Origin: Leisingera daeponensis
GTDB taxonomy: Bacteria > Pseudomonadota > Alphaproteobacteria > Rhodobacterales > Rhodobacteraceae
Reading direction: 5' to 3'
Assembly (NCBI RefSeq): GCF_019801465.1
Contig: NZ_JAHVJA010000006.1
Location: 181,783-245,782, forward strand
Length of the DNA: 64,000 bases
Position numbers and translations under genes: made by a program. Below the pieces are notes generated by a model, which saw nothing but the letters and a program-made list of their open reading frames with translations, had not been told where the DNA came from and made no database searches. Shown here one piece after another: positions 25,480 to 34,832 of the stretch (position 1 is the first letter of the stretch; every line of letters begins with the position of its first letter).

Positions 25480-27261
25480 ATGAAGTATCTGATTCTGGCC
25501 GCTGCCGCGCTTGCCGCAGGCCCTGCCGCCGCGCAGGAGGCCGCGGATGCGGTTGCGCCCGAGGCCGCTACAGCTGGCACCTTCGAGGCGATTTCCCCCG
25601 ACGTGGCCGCAGCGCTGGAAGCCAAGGCCGACGGCAAAGCGGTCGAAGGCGAAACCTGGATGGTGGCCGCCGCCAACCCGCATGCGGTGGAGGCCGGCGC
25701 GGCGGTGCTGCGCGCGGGTGGCAGTGCCGCGGATGCGATGGTGGCGGTGCAGACCGTTCTGGGGCTGGTGGAGCCGCAGTCCTCCGGCCTCGGCGGCGGG
25801 GCGTTCCTGGTCTGGTATGACGCCGCGACGGGCGCGCTGACCACGCTTGACGGGCGCGAGACTGCGCCGCTGGCCGCGACGCCAACCCTGTTTCAGGATG
25901 AAGACGGCGAGCCGCTGAAGTTCTTCGATGCGGTGGTCGGCGGCCGGTCGGTCGGCACCCCCGGCACGCCCGCGCTGCTGGAGGAGGCACACCGCCGCTG
26001 GGGCCGTGCCAATTGGCCGTCGCTTTTCGAGCCGGCGATCAGGCTGGCGGAGGAGGGATTTGCGGTCTCGCCGCGGCTGGCGGCGCTGGTGGCGGGAGAT
26101 GCCGAGCGGCTGGCGCGCTCGCCGGCAGCGGCCGCCTATTTCCTGCCGGACGGCGAACCCGTTGCCGAGGGCGCAACGCTGCTGAACCCCGGCTATGCCG
26201 CCACTCTGCATGCGTTGGCTGTGGGCGGGGCTGGGGCGTTCTACTCCGGCCCGATCGCGGCGGAGATCGTGCGGGCGGTGACCACTGCCGAGGGCAACCC
26301 CGGCGTGCTGTCTGCCGCTGATCTGGCGCTCTATCAGGTCAAGGAACGTCCGGCGGTCTGCACCGCCTACCGCGATTTCGAGGCCTGCGGCATGGGGCCG
26401 CCGTCCTCCGGCGCGCTGACCGTGGGGCAGATTCTGGGGATGCTGGGCAATTATGATCTGGCGGAACTGGGCGCGGACAGCGCCGAGGCCTGGCGGCTGA
26501 TCGGCGATGCCTCGCGCCTCGCCTTTGCCGACCGGGGCCGCTACATGGCCGACAGCGATTATGTGCCGGTGCCCACCCACGGCCTTGTCGCTGCGGACTA
26601 TCTGGCGGGCCGCGCCGAACTGCTGCAGGGAGACGACGCGCTGCCCGAAGCGGCGCCGGGCGCGCCCGAGTTCGACCATGCTCTGATGCTGGCGGATGAC
26701 GAGTCGATCGAGCTGCCCTCGACCTCCCACATCTCCATCGTCGACCAGTACGGCAACGTGCTGTCGATGACCACGACCATCGAGAACGCCTTCGGCTCGC
26801 GGCTGATGGCGGCCGGGTTCCTGTTGAATAACGAACTCACGGATTTTTCCTTCCGCACCCACAAGGACGGGGTGCCGATCGCCAACCGCCTCGAGCCGGG
26901 CAAGCGGCCGCGCTCCTCGATGGCGCCGACCATCGTGTTGAAGGACGGCAAGCCGGTGCTGGCCATCGGCTCGCCCGGCGGCAGCCGCATCATCGGCTAC
27001 GTGGCCAAGTCAATCATTGCCTGGGCCGACTGGGGGATGGATATCCAGGCGGCGCTGGCGCTGCCGCATCTGGTCAACCGCTTCGGCACCTATGATGTGG
27101 AGGCCGGCACCGGCGCCGAGGACCTGTCGGAGGCGCTGACGGGGATGGGTTATGAGGTGGAGGCCCGCGACCTCACCTCCGGCCTGCATGCGGTTGAAAT
27201 CGGCGACGGGCTGAAGGGGGCAGCCGATCCGAGACGCGAGGGGATTGCGCTCGGCGGCTGA
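25480..27261 (+). CDS. ggt: gamma-glutamyltransferase
   Basis: Periplasmic Ntn-hydrolase that cleaves gamma-glutamyl bonds such as those of glutathione. The 593-residue precursor has a signal peptide (residues about 1-16, LAAGPAAAQEA cleavage). The autoprocessing site is ELPSTSHISIVD with nucleophile Thr near residue 414, and the small-subunit pocket carries MTTTIENAFGS and GKRPRSSMAPT. The large-subunit QSSGLGGGAFLVWYD and DGRETAP segments bind the glutamyl group. It follows the reductase gene by 41 nt, possibly cotranscribed. Confidence 0.93.
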   Translation: MKYLILAAAALAAGPAAAQEAADAVAPEAATAGTFEAISPDVAAALEAKADGKAVEGETWMVAAANPHAVEAGAAVLRAGGSAADAMVAVQTVLGLVEPQSSGLGGGAFLVWYDAATGALTTLDGRETAPLAATPTLFQDEDGEPLKFFDAVVGGRSVGTPGTPALLEEAHRRWGRANWPSLFEPAIRLAEEGFAVSPRLAALVAGDAERLARSPAAAAYFLPDGEPVAEGATLLNPGYAATLHALAVGGAGAFYSGPIAAEIVRAVTTAEGNPGVLSAADLALYQVKERPAVCTAYRDFEACGMGPPSSGALTVGQILGMLGNYDLAELGADSAEAWRLIGDASRLAFADRGRYMADSDYVPVPTHGLVAADYLAGRAELLQGDDALPEAAPGAPEFDHALMLADDESIELPSTSHISIVDQYGNVLSMTTTIENAFGSRLMAAGFLLNNELTDFSFRTHKDGVPIANRLEPGKRPRSSMAPTIVLKDGKPVLAIGSPGGSRIIGYVAKSIIAWADWGMDIQAALALPHLVNRFGTYDVEAGTGAEDLSEALTGMGYEVEARDLTSGLHAVEIGDGLKGAADPRREGIALGG

Positions 27262-27397
27262 GGCAGCTGCCAGGCCCGCCTCGCCGGGACGGGCGCTGCC
27301 CGCAGTGTGACGCGCAATGGCTACGGGGTTCTGGGTATTGCGGAACTCCGGACGCCGGGCATAGGTTAACAGGTGAATTTTTTCAGGGGAGGCCGCC

Positions 27398-28801
27398 ATG
27401 GTCCAAGCCACATCACTGCCGCGAAACGAGGCCGGGATTGCCGCCGCCATCGAGGCGCTGACCCGGAAGTTCGGCGACCGGCTGCAGACCGGCCAGGCCA
27501 TTTGCGAGCAGCACGGCCACACCACCACCTGGATCACCAACCAGGCGCCGGATGCGGTGGTCTTCCCGACCTCCACCGAAGAGGTGGCGGAGATCGTCAA
27601 GGTCTGCGCCGAACATGGCGTGCCGGTCATTCCTTTCGGCACCGGCACCTCGCTGGAGGGGCATGTGAACGCCCCCGCCGGCGGCATCTGCGTCGACATG
27701 ATGCGGATGGACAAGATCCTTGCGGTTCACGCGGAGGATCTCGATGTGGTGGTGCAGCCCGGCGTCACCCGCGAGCAGCTGAACACCTATCTGCGCGACC
27801 AGGGCCTGTTCTTCCCCATCGACCCCGGCGCCAATGCCTCGCTCGGCGGCATGGCGGCGACGCGGGCCTCGGGCACCAACGCGGTGCGCTACGGCACCAT
27901 GAAGGACAACGTGCTGGCGCTGGAGGCGGTGATGGCCGACGGCGGTGTCATCCGCACCGCGCAAAGGGCCAAGAAATCCTCGGCCGGCTATGACCTCACC
28001 CGCCTGCTGGTCGGCTCCGAAGGCACCCTGGGCCTGATCACCGAACTGACGCTCAAACTGCAGGGCATCCCCGAGGCGATCCGCTCCGCCCGCTGCGCCT
28101 TCCGTAGCGTGGATGAAGCCTGCCGCGCGGTGATGACGACCATCCAGTACGGCATCCCGGTGGCCCGGATCGAGCTTCTGGACGAGATGAGCGTGCGCGC
28201 CGCCAATGCCTATTCCGGCCTCGACCTGCCGGAAACGCCGCTGCTGCTGCTGGAATTCCACGGCTCCGACGCAGGCGTGGTGGAGCAGGCGGACATCTTT
28301 GCCTCTATTGCTGAAGAATTCGGCGGCTTTGATACCGCCGCCACCTCGACGCCAGAGGAGCGCAGCAAGCTCTGGCAGGCGCGCCACGACATGTACTGGG
28401 CCAGCCTGCAGCTGCGCCCCGGCGCCAAGGGGATCTCGACCGATGTCTGCGTGCCGATCTCGCGGCTGGCGGAATGCGTCGGCGCGGCACGGGAAAAGGC
28501 CGAGAGCATGGGCCTGCTGGCGCCGATGGTCGGCCATGTCGGCGACGGCAATTTCCACGCGCTGCTGCTGATCGACATGGACAGCGATGCCGAACGCCAG
28601 AAGGCGGACGAATATATCGGCTGGCTGAACGAGATGGCGATTGAAATGGACGGCACCTGCACCGGCGAGCACGGCATCGGCCAGGGCAAGCGCCCCTACC
28701 TGCAGCAGGAGCTGGGCGAGGCCACCCGGTATATGGCGGCGATCAAGGCGGCGCTGGATCCCGAGAACATCCTGAACCCCGGGAAGATCGTGGAGATGTA
28801 G
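27398..28801 (+). CDS. FAD-binding D-lactate/glycolate dehydrogenase (cytochrome type)
   Basis: Flavoprotein of the FAD-binding_4 / FAD-oxidase_C class, 467 residues. It has the PCMH FAD fold (VVFPTSTEEVAEIVK, then VIPFGTGTSLEGH and DPGANASLGGMAATRASG) and a C-terminal oxidase domain with the metal/substrate signature VGHVGDGNFHALLLID and TGEHGIGQGK. Sequence is closest in my judgement to D-lactate dehydrogenase (cytochrome), Dld, with GlcD as the alternative. No glcE or glcF partner lies next to it, which favours a stand-alone D-lactate dehydrogenase. Confidence 0.85.
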   Translation: MVQATSLPRNEAGIAAAIEALTRKFGDRLQTGQAICEQHGHTTTWITNQAPDAVVFPTSTEEVAEIVKVCAEHGVPVIPFGTGTSLEGHVNAPAGGICVDMMRMDKILAVHAEDLDVVVQPGVTREQLNTYLRDQGLFFPIDPGANASLGGMAATRASGTNAVRYGTMKDNVLALEAVMADGGVIRTAQRAKKSSAGYDLTRLLVGSEGTLGLITELTLKLQGIPEAIRSARCAFRSVDEACRAVMTTIQYGIPVARIELLDEMSVRAANAYSGLDLPETPLLLLEFHGSDAGVVEQADIFASIAEEFGGFDTAATSTPEERSKLWQARHDMYWASLQLRPGAKGISTDVCVPISRLAECVGAAREKAESMGLLAPMVGHVGDGNFHALLLIDMDSDAERQKADEYIGWLNEMAIEMDGTCTGEHGIGQGKRPYLQQELGEATRYMAAIKAALDPENILNPGKIVEM

Positions 28802-28903
28802 GCAACCTGCCCGCCGCAGCTGCAGAACAGCAGGATTTGCGTGTTCTGATTGCGCTCCGCAATGCCTAGATCAAGGTCAGGCACAACAAGCGGGCAGGCC
28901 TTC

Positions 28904-29917
28904 ATGACCATCGGGCATTTCATCTGGACGGATCTTTCCACCTTCGACATGGCACTGGCGCGCAAGACCTATGCGGATCTGTTCGGCTGGTCATTCGGCG
29001 GCGATGGCGGCTACGACTTCGCCCGGGACAAGGCGCAGGCTGCCGCGGCGGTGTTTCCGATGCCGGAGTATCTGGCCAGGATAAACATGCCCTCCTTCTG
29101 GATGTCCTATGTGCATGTCGAGAATCTGGACGCCAGTGTCGAAGCCGCCCGCCGCCACGAGGGCGCGATCATCGAGATCTCGCCGCAGCCGTTTGACGAA
29201 CACAGCCGCATCGCGCTGGTGCGCGATCCCTCCGGCGCCGGCTTCACCATGGTGGAGGGCAGCAGCCTTGCGCCGCCTCAAGGGCCGCCGCAGCCCGGCC
29301 ATGTGGTCCGCCGCTGCCACCACCTGCCGGACGTCGTACTGATCGAGGGGTTCTACAAGGATCTGTTCGGCTGGACCTTCCACAAGACGGCGGACACGCC
29401 CTGGCCGGTCTACGATATCCGCCACCCGGACGGCAGCCTGGCGGCCGTCGCCGAGGAGGTGCCGGAAGAGATCCGCGGCAAATTCCGATACTGGATGCCT
29501 TGTTTCGCTGTCCGCTCGCAGCAGGAGGCAAAACAGACCCTGTCCGCGCTGGGCGGCGAGGTCACCGTGGAGCTGCCGGACGGCCGCCTGATGGGGGCCG
29601 ATCCGCAGGGTGCGGCTTTCATGATCCGGGCGCTGGAGCCCGAAGACAGCATTGGTGCCAAGGCCGGGCAGAGCGTCAAGCTGCCGTGGAAGGCCGGGCT
29701 GGGCCTGCTGTGCATCTGGCTGGCGGTGGTGCTGGATATCCCGCTGTTCTGGGGCGTGCTCTTCCTGCTTTGGAGCTGGCCCGCGCTGCGCACGGGGTGC
29801 GCCGATTTCATCGAACCCGTCCGCCGCAGCACCCATCCGCTGCTGTACTGGGGGCTGACCGGCACCTGGATCGGGCTGAGCCTCTGGGTGATTGCCGGGG
29901 CGCTGGCCGCGTTGTAG
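28904..29917 (+). CDS. double VOC-domain protein fused to a C-terminal membrane segment
   Basis: A 337-residue protein. Residues about 1-125 and 130-245 are each a VOC (glyoxalase/bleomycin-resistance) half: GHFIWTDLSTFDMALARKTYADLFGW and then VLIEGFYKDLFGWTFHKTADTPWPVYDI. The pattern is that of the CFP-30/hydroxylase-like VOC group. The last 90 residues switch to strongly hydrophobic stretches (LLCIWLAVVLDIPLFWGVLF and a terminal GLSLWVIAGALAAL), predicting two or three membrane spans. VOC proteins are normally soluble, so this anchor is unusual. The start is the ATG at MTIGHFIWTD. No frameshift joins the parts. Function unknown. Confidence 0.75.
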   Translation: MTIGHFIWTDLSTFDMALARKTYADLFGWSFGGDGGYDFARDKAQAAAAVFPMPEYLARINMPSFWMSYVHVENLDASVEAARRHEGAIIEISPQPFDEHSRIALVRDPSGAGFTMVEGSSLAPPQGPPQPGHVVRRCHHLPDVVLIEGFYKDLFGWTFHKTADTPWPVYDIRHPDGSLAAVAEEVPEEIRGKFRYWMPCFAVRSQQEAKQTLSALGGEVTVELPDGRLMGADPQGAAFMIRALEPEDSIGAKAGQSVKLPWKAGLGLLCIWLAVVLDIPLFWGVLFLLWSWPALRTGCADFIEPVRRSTHPLLYWGLTGTWIGLSLWVIAGALAAL

Positions 29918-30441
29918 CCCGCGCCCGCAGCAGGCCGCCGCAGCGGGCGGGCTTCCGAGTGTTCGGGGAAGATGAAAACATCGGGACTCTGCCTTCATCT
30001 TTGCAGAAATACTCACTGCGCAACCACTGACCTAAGGCGCAGCGTTCGGGGTGTTGCGCATCCGGCGTACGCTGGCCTCACGGGATCTTAAGCGGCCTGC
30101 GGCATAGTCCCAATTGATCGCGGTCACCCGCCGGGCCTGACACCCCCGGCCTCAGGAACAGGGCCCCTTGGCACGGGCACGCACTGACGACGTTCAGCGT
30201 GCGGGAGCAATCCTCCCGTCCCGCCTCCGCCCCTTGGCGGCGGCGCCACTCCTAACCGCTGGCCGCAGAATATCAGGCACAGATCAGACAGCATCAGACA
30301 GCAACCGGCGGGGCAGGTGCCCTGGCCGGACTGGCGCAATTGCGCCGGCATTTCCCTGAAATGCCGGAATACTGCCGCATTTCTGCGCCAGCTTTGATCC
30401 TGAGGTGAACGGCAAGGCATCTGCGGACCCGGAGGGCAGAG
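29918..30441. other. structured intergenic region
   Basis: About 520 bp without a credible gene. It contains one copy of a short repeat (29992-30014) and, near its end, a 14-bp palindrome GGCGCAATTGCGCC (30333-30346) directly overlapping a 10-bp perfect hairpin, CCGGCATTTC (30345-30354) with GAAATGCCGG (30358-30367). These lie 75-110 nt before the small gene and may be part of its leader. Confidence 0.5.
29992..30014 (+). repeat. short intergenic repeat, copy 1
   Basis: CTTCATCTTTGCAGAAATAC and the following TC match 46033-46055 (core TTCATCTTT, 4 variable bases, AAATACTC). Copies of this kind of element lie just outside coding regions in both cases. Function unknown. Confidence 0.45.
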
Positions 30442-30774
30442 ATGGGACTGAAGAAAGCGATGGGCATCCTGATGGTCAGCACCCAGGCAGTGATTGGCGC
30501 CGACTATTACTTCCAGACCCGCGATGCCGGCCTTGGCTGGGGCGATCTCAGCGCCACCGATTACGGAACCATCGTGCAGGAGCGCCTGGCCCGCGCCCGC
30601 GCTGCCCGGGAACACGCCGGGCGCGGCGGGCAGGATGACGGCCAGTCCGTCTGGAGCGAGGCCGCCAGCTATGGCAGCAGCCTGCTTGGCGGCGGCGAGC
30701 AGGTGGCGCAGGCGGACGCCGGCGGCGCGGTGCAGCCGGTCTGCATCCGCCGCGGCAATGCCGCCGACTGCTGA
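30442..30774 (+). CDS. small uncharacterised protein
   Basis: A 110-residue protein I do not recognise. GGAGGG lies 6 nt before the ATG and a terminator follows, so it looks like a real gene. The N-terminus (LKKAMGILMVSTQAVIGADY) is mildly hydrophobic and could be a membrane anchor or weak signal. The middle is charged and Ala/Arg-rich (RLARARAAREHAGRGG). The C-terminus carries two Cys (QPVCIRRGNAADC). No domain or motif was identified. Confidence 0.6.
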   Translation: MGLKKAMGILMVSTQAVIGADYYFQTRDAGLGWGDLSATDYGTIVQERLARARAAREHAGRGGQDDGQSVWSEAASYGSSLLGGGEQVAQADAGGAVQPVCIRRGNAADC

Positions 30775-30807
30775 CCGCGGCAGCACCGGCATGACAGCGG
30801 AACAGCA

Positions 30808-30827
30808 GGGGGCCGCGGCCCCCTTTT
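30808..30827 (+). terminator. intrinsic terminator after the small protein gene
   Basis: GGGGGC-CGCG-GCCCCC (30808-30823) followed by TTTT. Confidence 0.75.
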
Positions 30828-30993
30828 GCTTGCGCAGAAAAACGCCATTTCCGGCAGGGCCGCCCCCAGAATCCGGTAAGCGGTGGCGCGCAAGGTCGGT
30901 TTTGGTTGTTTTTGCGTCGGCCTGATTTTGCGCGGAATTCAATGCGCGGGCATAACCGCATCCAAGAATCTCATTAAGCTGGAGAGCGGGAGA

Positions 30994-33501
30994 ATGAAAA
31001 CCCAAGTCAAAGCACTTGTTGTTGGCGGCGGCGCCGTCGGCACCTCGATTGCCTATCACCTGGCCAAAGCCGGCTGGGAAGACGTCATGCTGATCGAGCG
31101 TGACGAGCTGACCTCCGGCTCGACCTGGCATGCAGCCGGCCTTCTGCCGCTGTTCAACATGTCCTATGCGACCACCCACATCCACAAGTACTCGGTCGAT
31201 TTCTACAAGACCCTGGAAGAGGAAACCGGCCTGAACGCGGGTTTCGCCGTGGTCGGCAACCTGCGTATGGCGCAGACCCAGGAGCGCATGGACGAGTACA
31301 TGCTCTATGCCTCCACCGCGGAAACCTGCGACGTCAAATACGAGTGGCTGACCCCGGACCAGATCAAGGAGCGCTGGCCGCTGATCGAGACCGGCGACCT
31401 GAAGGGCGCGATCTACCACACCGAGGACGGCTACATTAACCCGGCCGACGTGACCCAGGCGATGGCCAAGGGCGCCCGCCAGCGCGGCGTCGAGATCGTC
31501 CGCAAGATGCAGGCCGACGCGTTCCACTGGACCGGCACCCACTGGGAAGTCACCTGCACCAAGATGGTCGAGAAGGGCGGCAACCTGGTCGAGTCCGACG
31601 AGAAGGTGGTGATCACCGCCGAGCACGTCGTGACCGCCTCCGGCAACCACGCGCAGCGCACCGCCAAGATGCTGGGCATCAAGATGCCGGCGATCCCGGT
31701 CGAGCACACCTTCATCGTCATGGATCAGGACCCGGAACTGGTCAAATGGCGCGAAGCCGGCAACCCGGAGCACCCGGTGATCCGCGACGCCGACAACGAA
31801 TCCTACGCCCGCGAGGAGCGCGGCGGCTGGATCCTCGGCATCTACGAGCACGGCGCGCCGGCGCGCTTTGAGCATGGCGTGCCGGACAGCTTCCGCGCCG
31901 ACCTGTTCCCGCTGGACCTGGACCGGATCGCCGACCAGTACATGGCAATGGCAGAGCGCGTGCCGTCCTGCGCCGAAAGCGGCCTCAAGGACGACTTCAA
32001 CGGCCCGATCTGCTACACCCCGGACGGCAACCCGCTGGTCGGCCCGGCGCCGGGCCTGCGCAACATGTGGCTGGCGGAAGGCTTCTCCTTCGGCATCACC
32101 GCCGCCGGCGGCACCGGCTACTACCTGGCGCAGATGATGGTGGACGGCGAGGCCGAGATCGACATGGCGTCGCTCGACCCCAAGCGCTACTCCTCCAACT
32201 GGATGACCACCGAGTTCGCGGCCCGCAAGAACGAAGAGTGCTATGAGCACGTCTACATTCTGCACCACCCGGACGAAGAGCGCCAAGCCTGCCGTCCGCT
32301 GCGCACCGCGCCGGCATACGACCGCCAGAAGGCCCGCGGCGCACAGTTCGGCTGGGTCAACGGCTGGGAGCGCCCGAACTACTTCGGCCCGCTGGACGCG
32401 CCGGAGAACTTCGACCACGACGCCCGCTCCTTCCGCCGCGGCGGCTGGTGGCAGTATGCCGTGGACGAGGCGAAAGCCGTGCGGGAAGGCGTTGGCCTGA
32501 TCGACGCAACCGCCTTCACCAAGCATGTTGTCAAAGGCCCCGGTGCCACCCAGTTCCTGGACTGGTTCACCTGCAACAAACTGCCGAAGGTCGGCCGTAT
32601 CAACCTGACCTACGCGCTGACCGTTGCCGGCACCACCCGCACCGAATACACCATCGTGCGCAACGGCGAGAACAACTACTATCTGGTCTCCGCCGGCGCC
32701 TGGTCCGAGTATGACGCCGACTTCCTGCGCAAGGCGGCCGAAGACAAGATGGAGGAGTTCGGCTACATCGAGATACAGGACGTGACCAGCCAGTGGGGCG
32801 TCTTCGCCATCGCAGGCCCCAAGTCCCGCGATGTGCTGAAAGAGGTGATCGTCGACGCCGATCCGGAAACCGCGCTCTCCAACAAGCGCTTCCCCTGGCT
32901 GTCGGCCAAGCAGATCGAACTGGGCATGTGCCCGGTCAACGCGATCCGCGTGGCCTACACCGGTGAGCTGGGCTGGGAACTGCATCACCCGATCGAGATG
33001 CAGAACTACCTGTTCGACCTGCTGGAGAAAGCCGGCGAGAAGCACGGCATGAAGCTGGTCGGCGCCCGCGCCCAGAACTGGCTGCGCCAGGAGAAATCCT
33101 ACCGCGCATTCGGCAATGAGCTGGGCCGCGACGCGACCCCGCTGGAAGCCGACCTGCCGCGCTTTGTCGACCTGTCCAAGGACTTCCACGGCAAGGCCAA
33201 GCTGGAAGAGACCGGCGTGCGCGTGAAGTGCTGCACCGTGCTGATCGACGGCCCTGCCGATGCCGATCCCTGGGGCCGCGAGGCGCTCTATGCCGCAGAC
33301 GGCACCCGTGTGGGCCGCCTGACCTCCGGCGGCTACTCGGTGGCCTTCGAGAAATCCATCGGCATGGGTTACGTGAAGCCCGAGTTCGCGGTGGAAGGCA
33401 CCAAGCTGCAGGTCAAGATCCAGGACAAGCTGTGGGATGCGGTCGTGACCTGCGACAGCCCCTACGATCCGAAGAACGAGGTCATCCGCAAGGACGGCTA
33501 A
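30994..33501 (+). CDS. FAD/folate-dependent dimethylglycine or sarcosine dehydrogenase-like protein
   Basis: Two-module enzyme of 835 residues. The N-terminal DAO module (about 1-400) has the FAD motif ALVVGGGAVGTSIAYHLAKAG and STWHAAGLL, whose His matches the covalent FAD site of dimethylglycine and sarcosine dehydrogenases. The C-terminal GcvT-like module (about 420-830) binds tetrahydrofolate (AGPKSRDVLKEV, VAYTGELGWELH, GARAQNWLRQEKSYRAFGNE). It would demethylate an N-methyl amino acid, passing the one-carbon unit to folate. The exact substrate (dimethylglycine, sarcosine or another methylated amine) cannot be told from sequence. Strong start signal (GGGAG before ATG) and strongly biased codon use suggest high expression. 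Stands alone with its own terminator. Confidence 0.85.
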   Translation: MKTQVKALVVGGGAVGTSIAYHLAKAGWEDVMLIERDELTSGSTWHAAGLLPLFNMSYATTHIHKYSVDFYKTLEEETGLNAGFAVVGNLRMAQTQERMDEYMLYASTAETCDVKYEWLTPDQIKERWPLIETGDLKGAIYHTEDGYINPADVTQAMAKGARQRGVEIVRKMQADAFHWTGTHWEVTCTKMVEKGGNLVESDEKVVITAEHVVTASGNHAQRTAKMLGIKMPAIPVEHTFIVMDQDPELVKWREAGNPEHPVIRDADNESYAREERGGWILGIYEHGAPARFEHGVPDSFRADLFPLDLDRIADQYMAMAERVPSCAESGLKDDFNGPICYTPDGNPLVGPAPGLRNMWLAEGFSFGITAAGGTGYYLAQMMVDGEAEIDMASLDPKRYSSNWMTTEFAARKNEECYEHVYILHHPDEERQACRPLRTAPAYDRQKARGAQFGWVNGWERPNYFGPLDAPENFDHDARSFRRGGWWQYAVDEAKAVREGVGLIDATAFTKHVVKGPGATQFLDWFTCNKLPKVGRINLTYALTVAGTTRTEYTIVRNGENNYYLVSAGAWSEYDADFLRKAAEDKMEEFGYIEIQDVTSQWGVFAIAGPKSRDVLKEVIVDADPETALSNKRFPWLSAKQIELGMCPVNAIRVAYTGELGWELHHPIEMQNYLFDLLEKAGEKHGMKLVGARAQNWLRQEKSYRAFGNELGRDATPLEADLPRFVDLSKDFHGKAKLEETGVRVKCCTVLIDGPADADPWGREALYAADGTRVGRLTSGGYSVAFEKSIGMGYVKPEFAVEGTKLQVKIQDKLWDAVVTCDSPYDPKNEVIRKDG

Positions 33502-33522
33502 GGCCTGACGGACGAAACAGGG

Positions 33523-33550
33523 AAGCCCCGGCCAATGCGCCGGGGCTTTT
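33523..33550 (+). terminator. intrinsic terminator after the dehydrogenase gene
   Basis: AAGCCCCGG (33523-33531) pairs with CCGGGGCTT (33540-33548), followed by TT and GCATTTG. Confidence 0.85.
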
Positions 33551-33632
33551 GCATTTGCGGCCTCCGCCTGCGCCCGCCCGCGGGCCGCACTATTCAATTG
33601 CCGCCCGCAGTGTTCGTGTCTAGGCTGAGAGC

Positions 33633-34637
33633 ATGCCGGAAAAAACTCCAGATGCGCCCGGCGCACCGGACACCGCGCTGTTCCTGCGCAGCGATGACGT
33701 CATGGCCGAGGCCGTGCGCCATGCCCGTTTGCCCCTGTGCATCACCGACCCCAACCTCCCGGACAACCCGATCATTTACGCCAACGCCGCATTCTGCGAG
33801 CTGACCGGCTATGCCATGGAAGAGGTGACGGGGCGCAATTGCCGGTTCCTGCAGGGGCGGGACACCACGGCCGAGAGCGTTGCGGCGGTCCGCAAGCTGC
33901 TTGCAGGCCAGTCGGTCGACACGGTCGAGATCGTGAACTACCGCAAGGATGGCAGCGCCTTTCTGAATGCGCTGCAGATCGGGCCGGTGCTGGATCCGGA
34001 GGGCAGGGTCAGATATTTCTTCGGCTCGCAGCTGGACGTCTCCGCCAAGCGCGCCGCGGAACGGCAGGCGCAGGCGCTCGCCGACCGGGAGCTGCGGCAC
34101 CGCTTGGGCAACATCGTGAACGTGATGTCGGTGATCATCCGGATGTCCGCCCAGGAGGAAACCAGCGGCAGCGAGCTGGGCAGGATCCTGACCGGCCGCC
34201 TGGAGGCCCTGGGCAAGGCGCATATCGATTCCATCGTTCAGCCCGCGCGCAGCACGCCGGAGCTGCGCGCGCTGGCGCTGCAGCTGCTGTCCGTCTATGC
34301 GCCGATGGGCAGACGGCAGGTTCTTCTGTCGGGCACGGAATATGCGCTGCCCGAACATCTGATCTCCCCGCTCACACTGGTGCTGCATGAACTGGCCACG
34401 AATGCGGTCAAACATGGGGCTTTCAGCTGCGCCGGGGGCAAGGTGCAGCTGTCCTGGTCGGCAGACGGGCAGGCGCTGCAGCTCAGGTGGGAGGAAAGCG
34501 GCGGCCCGGCAGTGTCCGTGCCCCGGCGCCGGCATGGCTCCGCGATCATCCGCAAGCTTGTCTCCGCCTCCGGCGGCGCGCTGGACTTCGACTGGCAGGC
34601 CACCGGCCTTGTGGTCACTGCCTCCTTCACGCTCTGA
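33633..34637 (+). CDS. LOV-domain blue-light sensor histidine kinase (HWE/HisKA_2 type)
   Basis: A 334-residue soluble kinase. Residues about 25-140 are a LOV/PAS domain. GRNCRFLQG carries the photoactive Cys70 that forms the flavin adduct, and ANAAFCELTGY, NYRKDGSAFLN and FGSQLDVSAKR are the other LOV signatures. The kinase part has the phospho-acceptor His156 in ELRHRLGNIVNVMS, typical of HWE/HisKA_2 kinases, and the N-box HELATNAVKHGA near residue 252. The ATP lid end (HGSAIIRKLV) is present. No response regulator gene is adjacent, so its partner is elsewhere. Predicted to sense blue light through FMN. Confidence 0.92.
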   Translation: MPEKTPDAPGAPDTALFLRSDDVMAEAVRHARLPLCITDPNLPDNPIIYANAAFCELTGYAMEEVTGRNCRFLQGRDTTAESVAAVRKLLAGQSVDTVEIVNYRKDGSAFLNALQIGPVLDPEGRVRYFFGSQLDVSAKRAAERQAQALADRELRHRLGNIVNVMSVIIRMSAQEETSGSELGRILTGRLEALGKAHIDSIVQPARSTPELRALALQLLSVYAPMGRRQVLLSGTEYALPEHLISPLTLVLHELATNAVKHGAFSCAGGKVQLSWSADGQALQLRWEESGGPAVSVPRRRHGSAIIRKLVSASGGALDFDWQATGLVVTASFTL

Positions 34638-34832
34638 CACCAGCCGGCCGGTCATCCGCCTGCCCGGCGGTTGCGCCTTGCAGCGGGGCAATTGGAATTC
34701 GAGTGCCATCGCTTCCCCTGGTTTTCTCGCGTCACAGTGTGGCCGGGCCCACTTGCCTCGTCCTGTTGACGGCAGCTGCACTCCCCTTCACTGTCCAGCG
34801 TTTAAGACATCAAAGCAGGGCACGCAGGCAAG

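Noticed and set aside
30124..33666. Open frame of 1180 codons on the minus strand opposite the dimethylglycine dehydrogenase-like gene
   Set aside because: A GC-rich shadow frame. The plus-strand gene has clear FAD and folate domains, and the antisense translation has no family resemblance.
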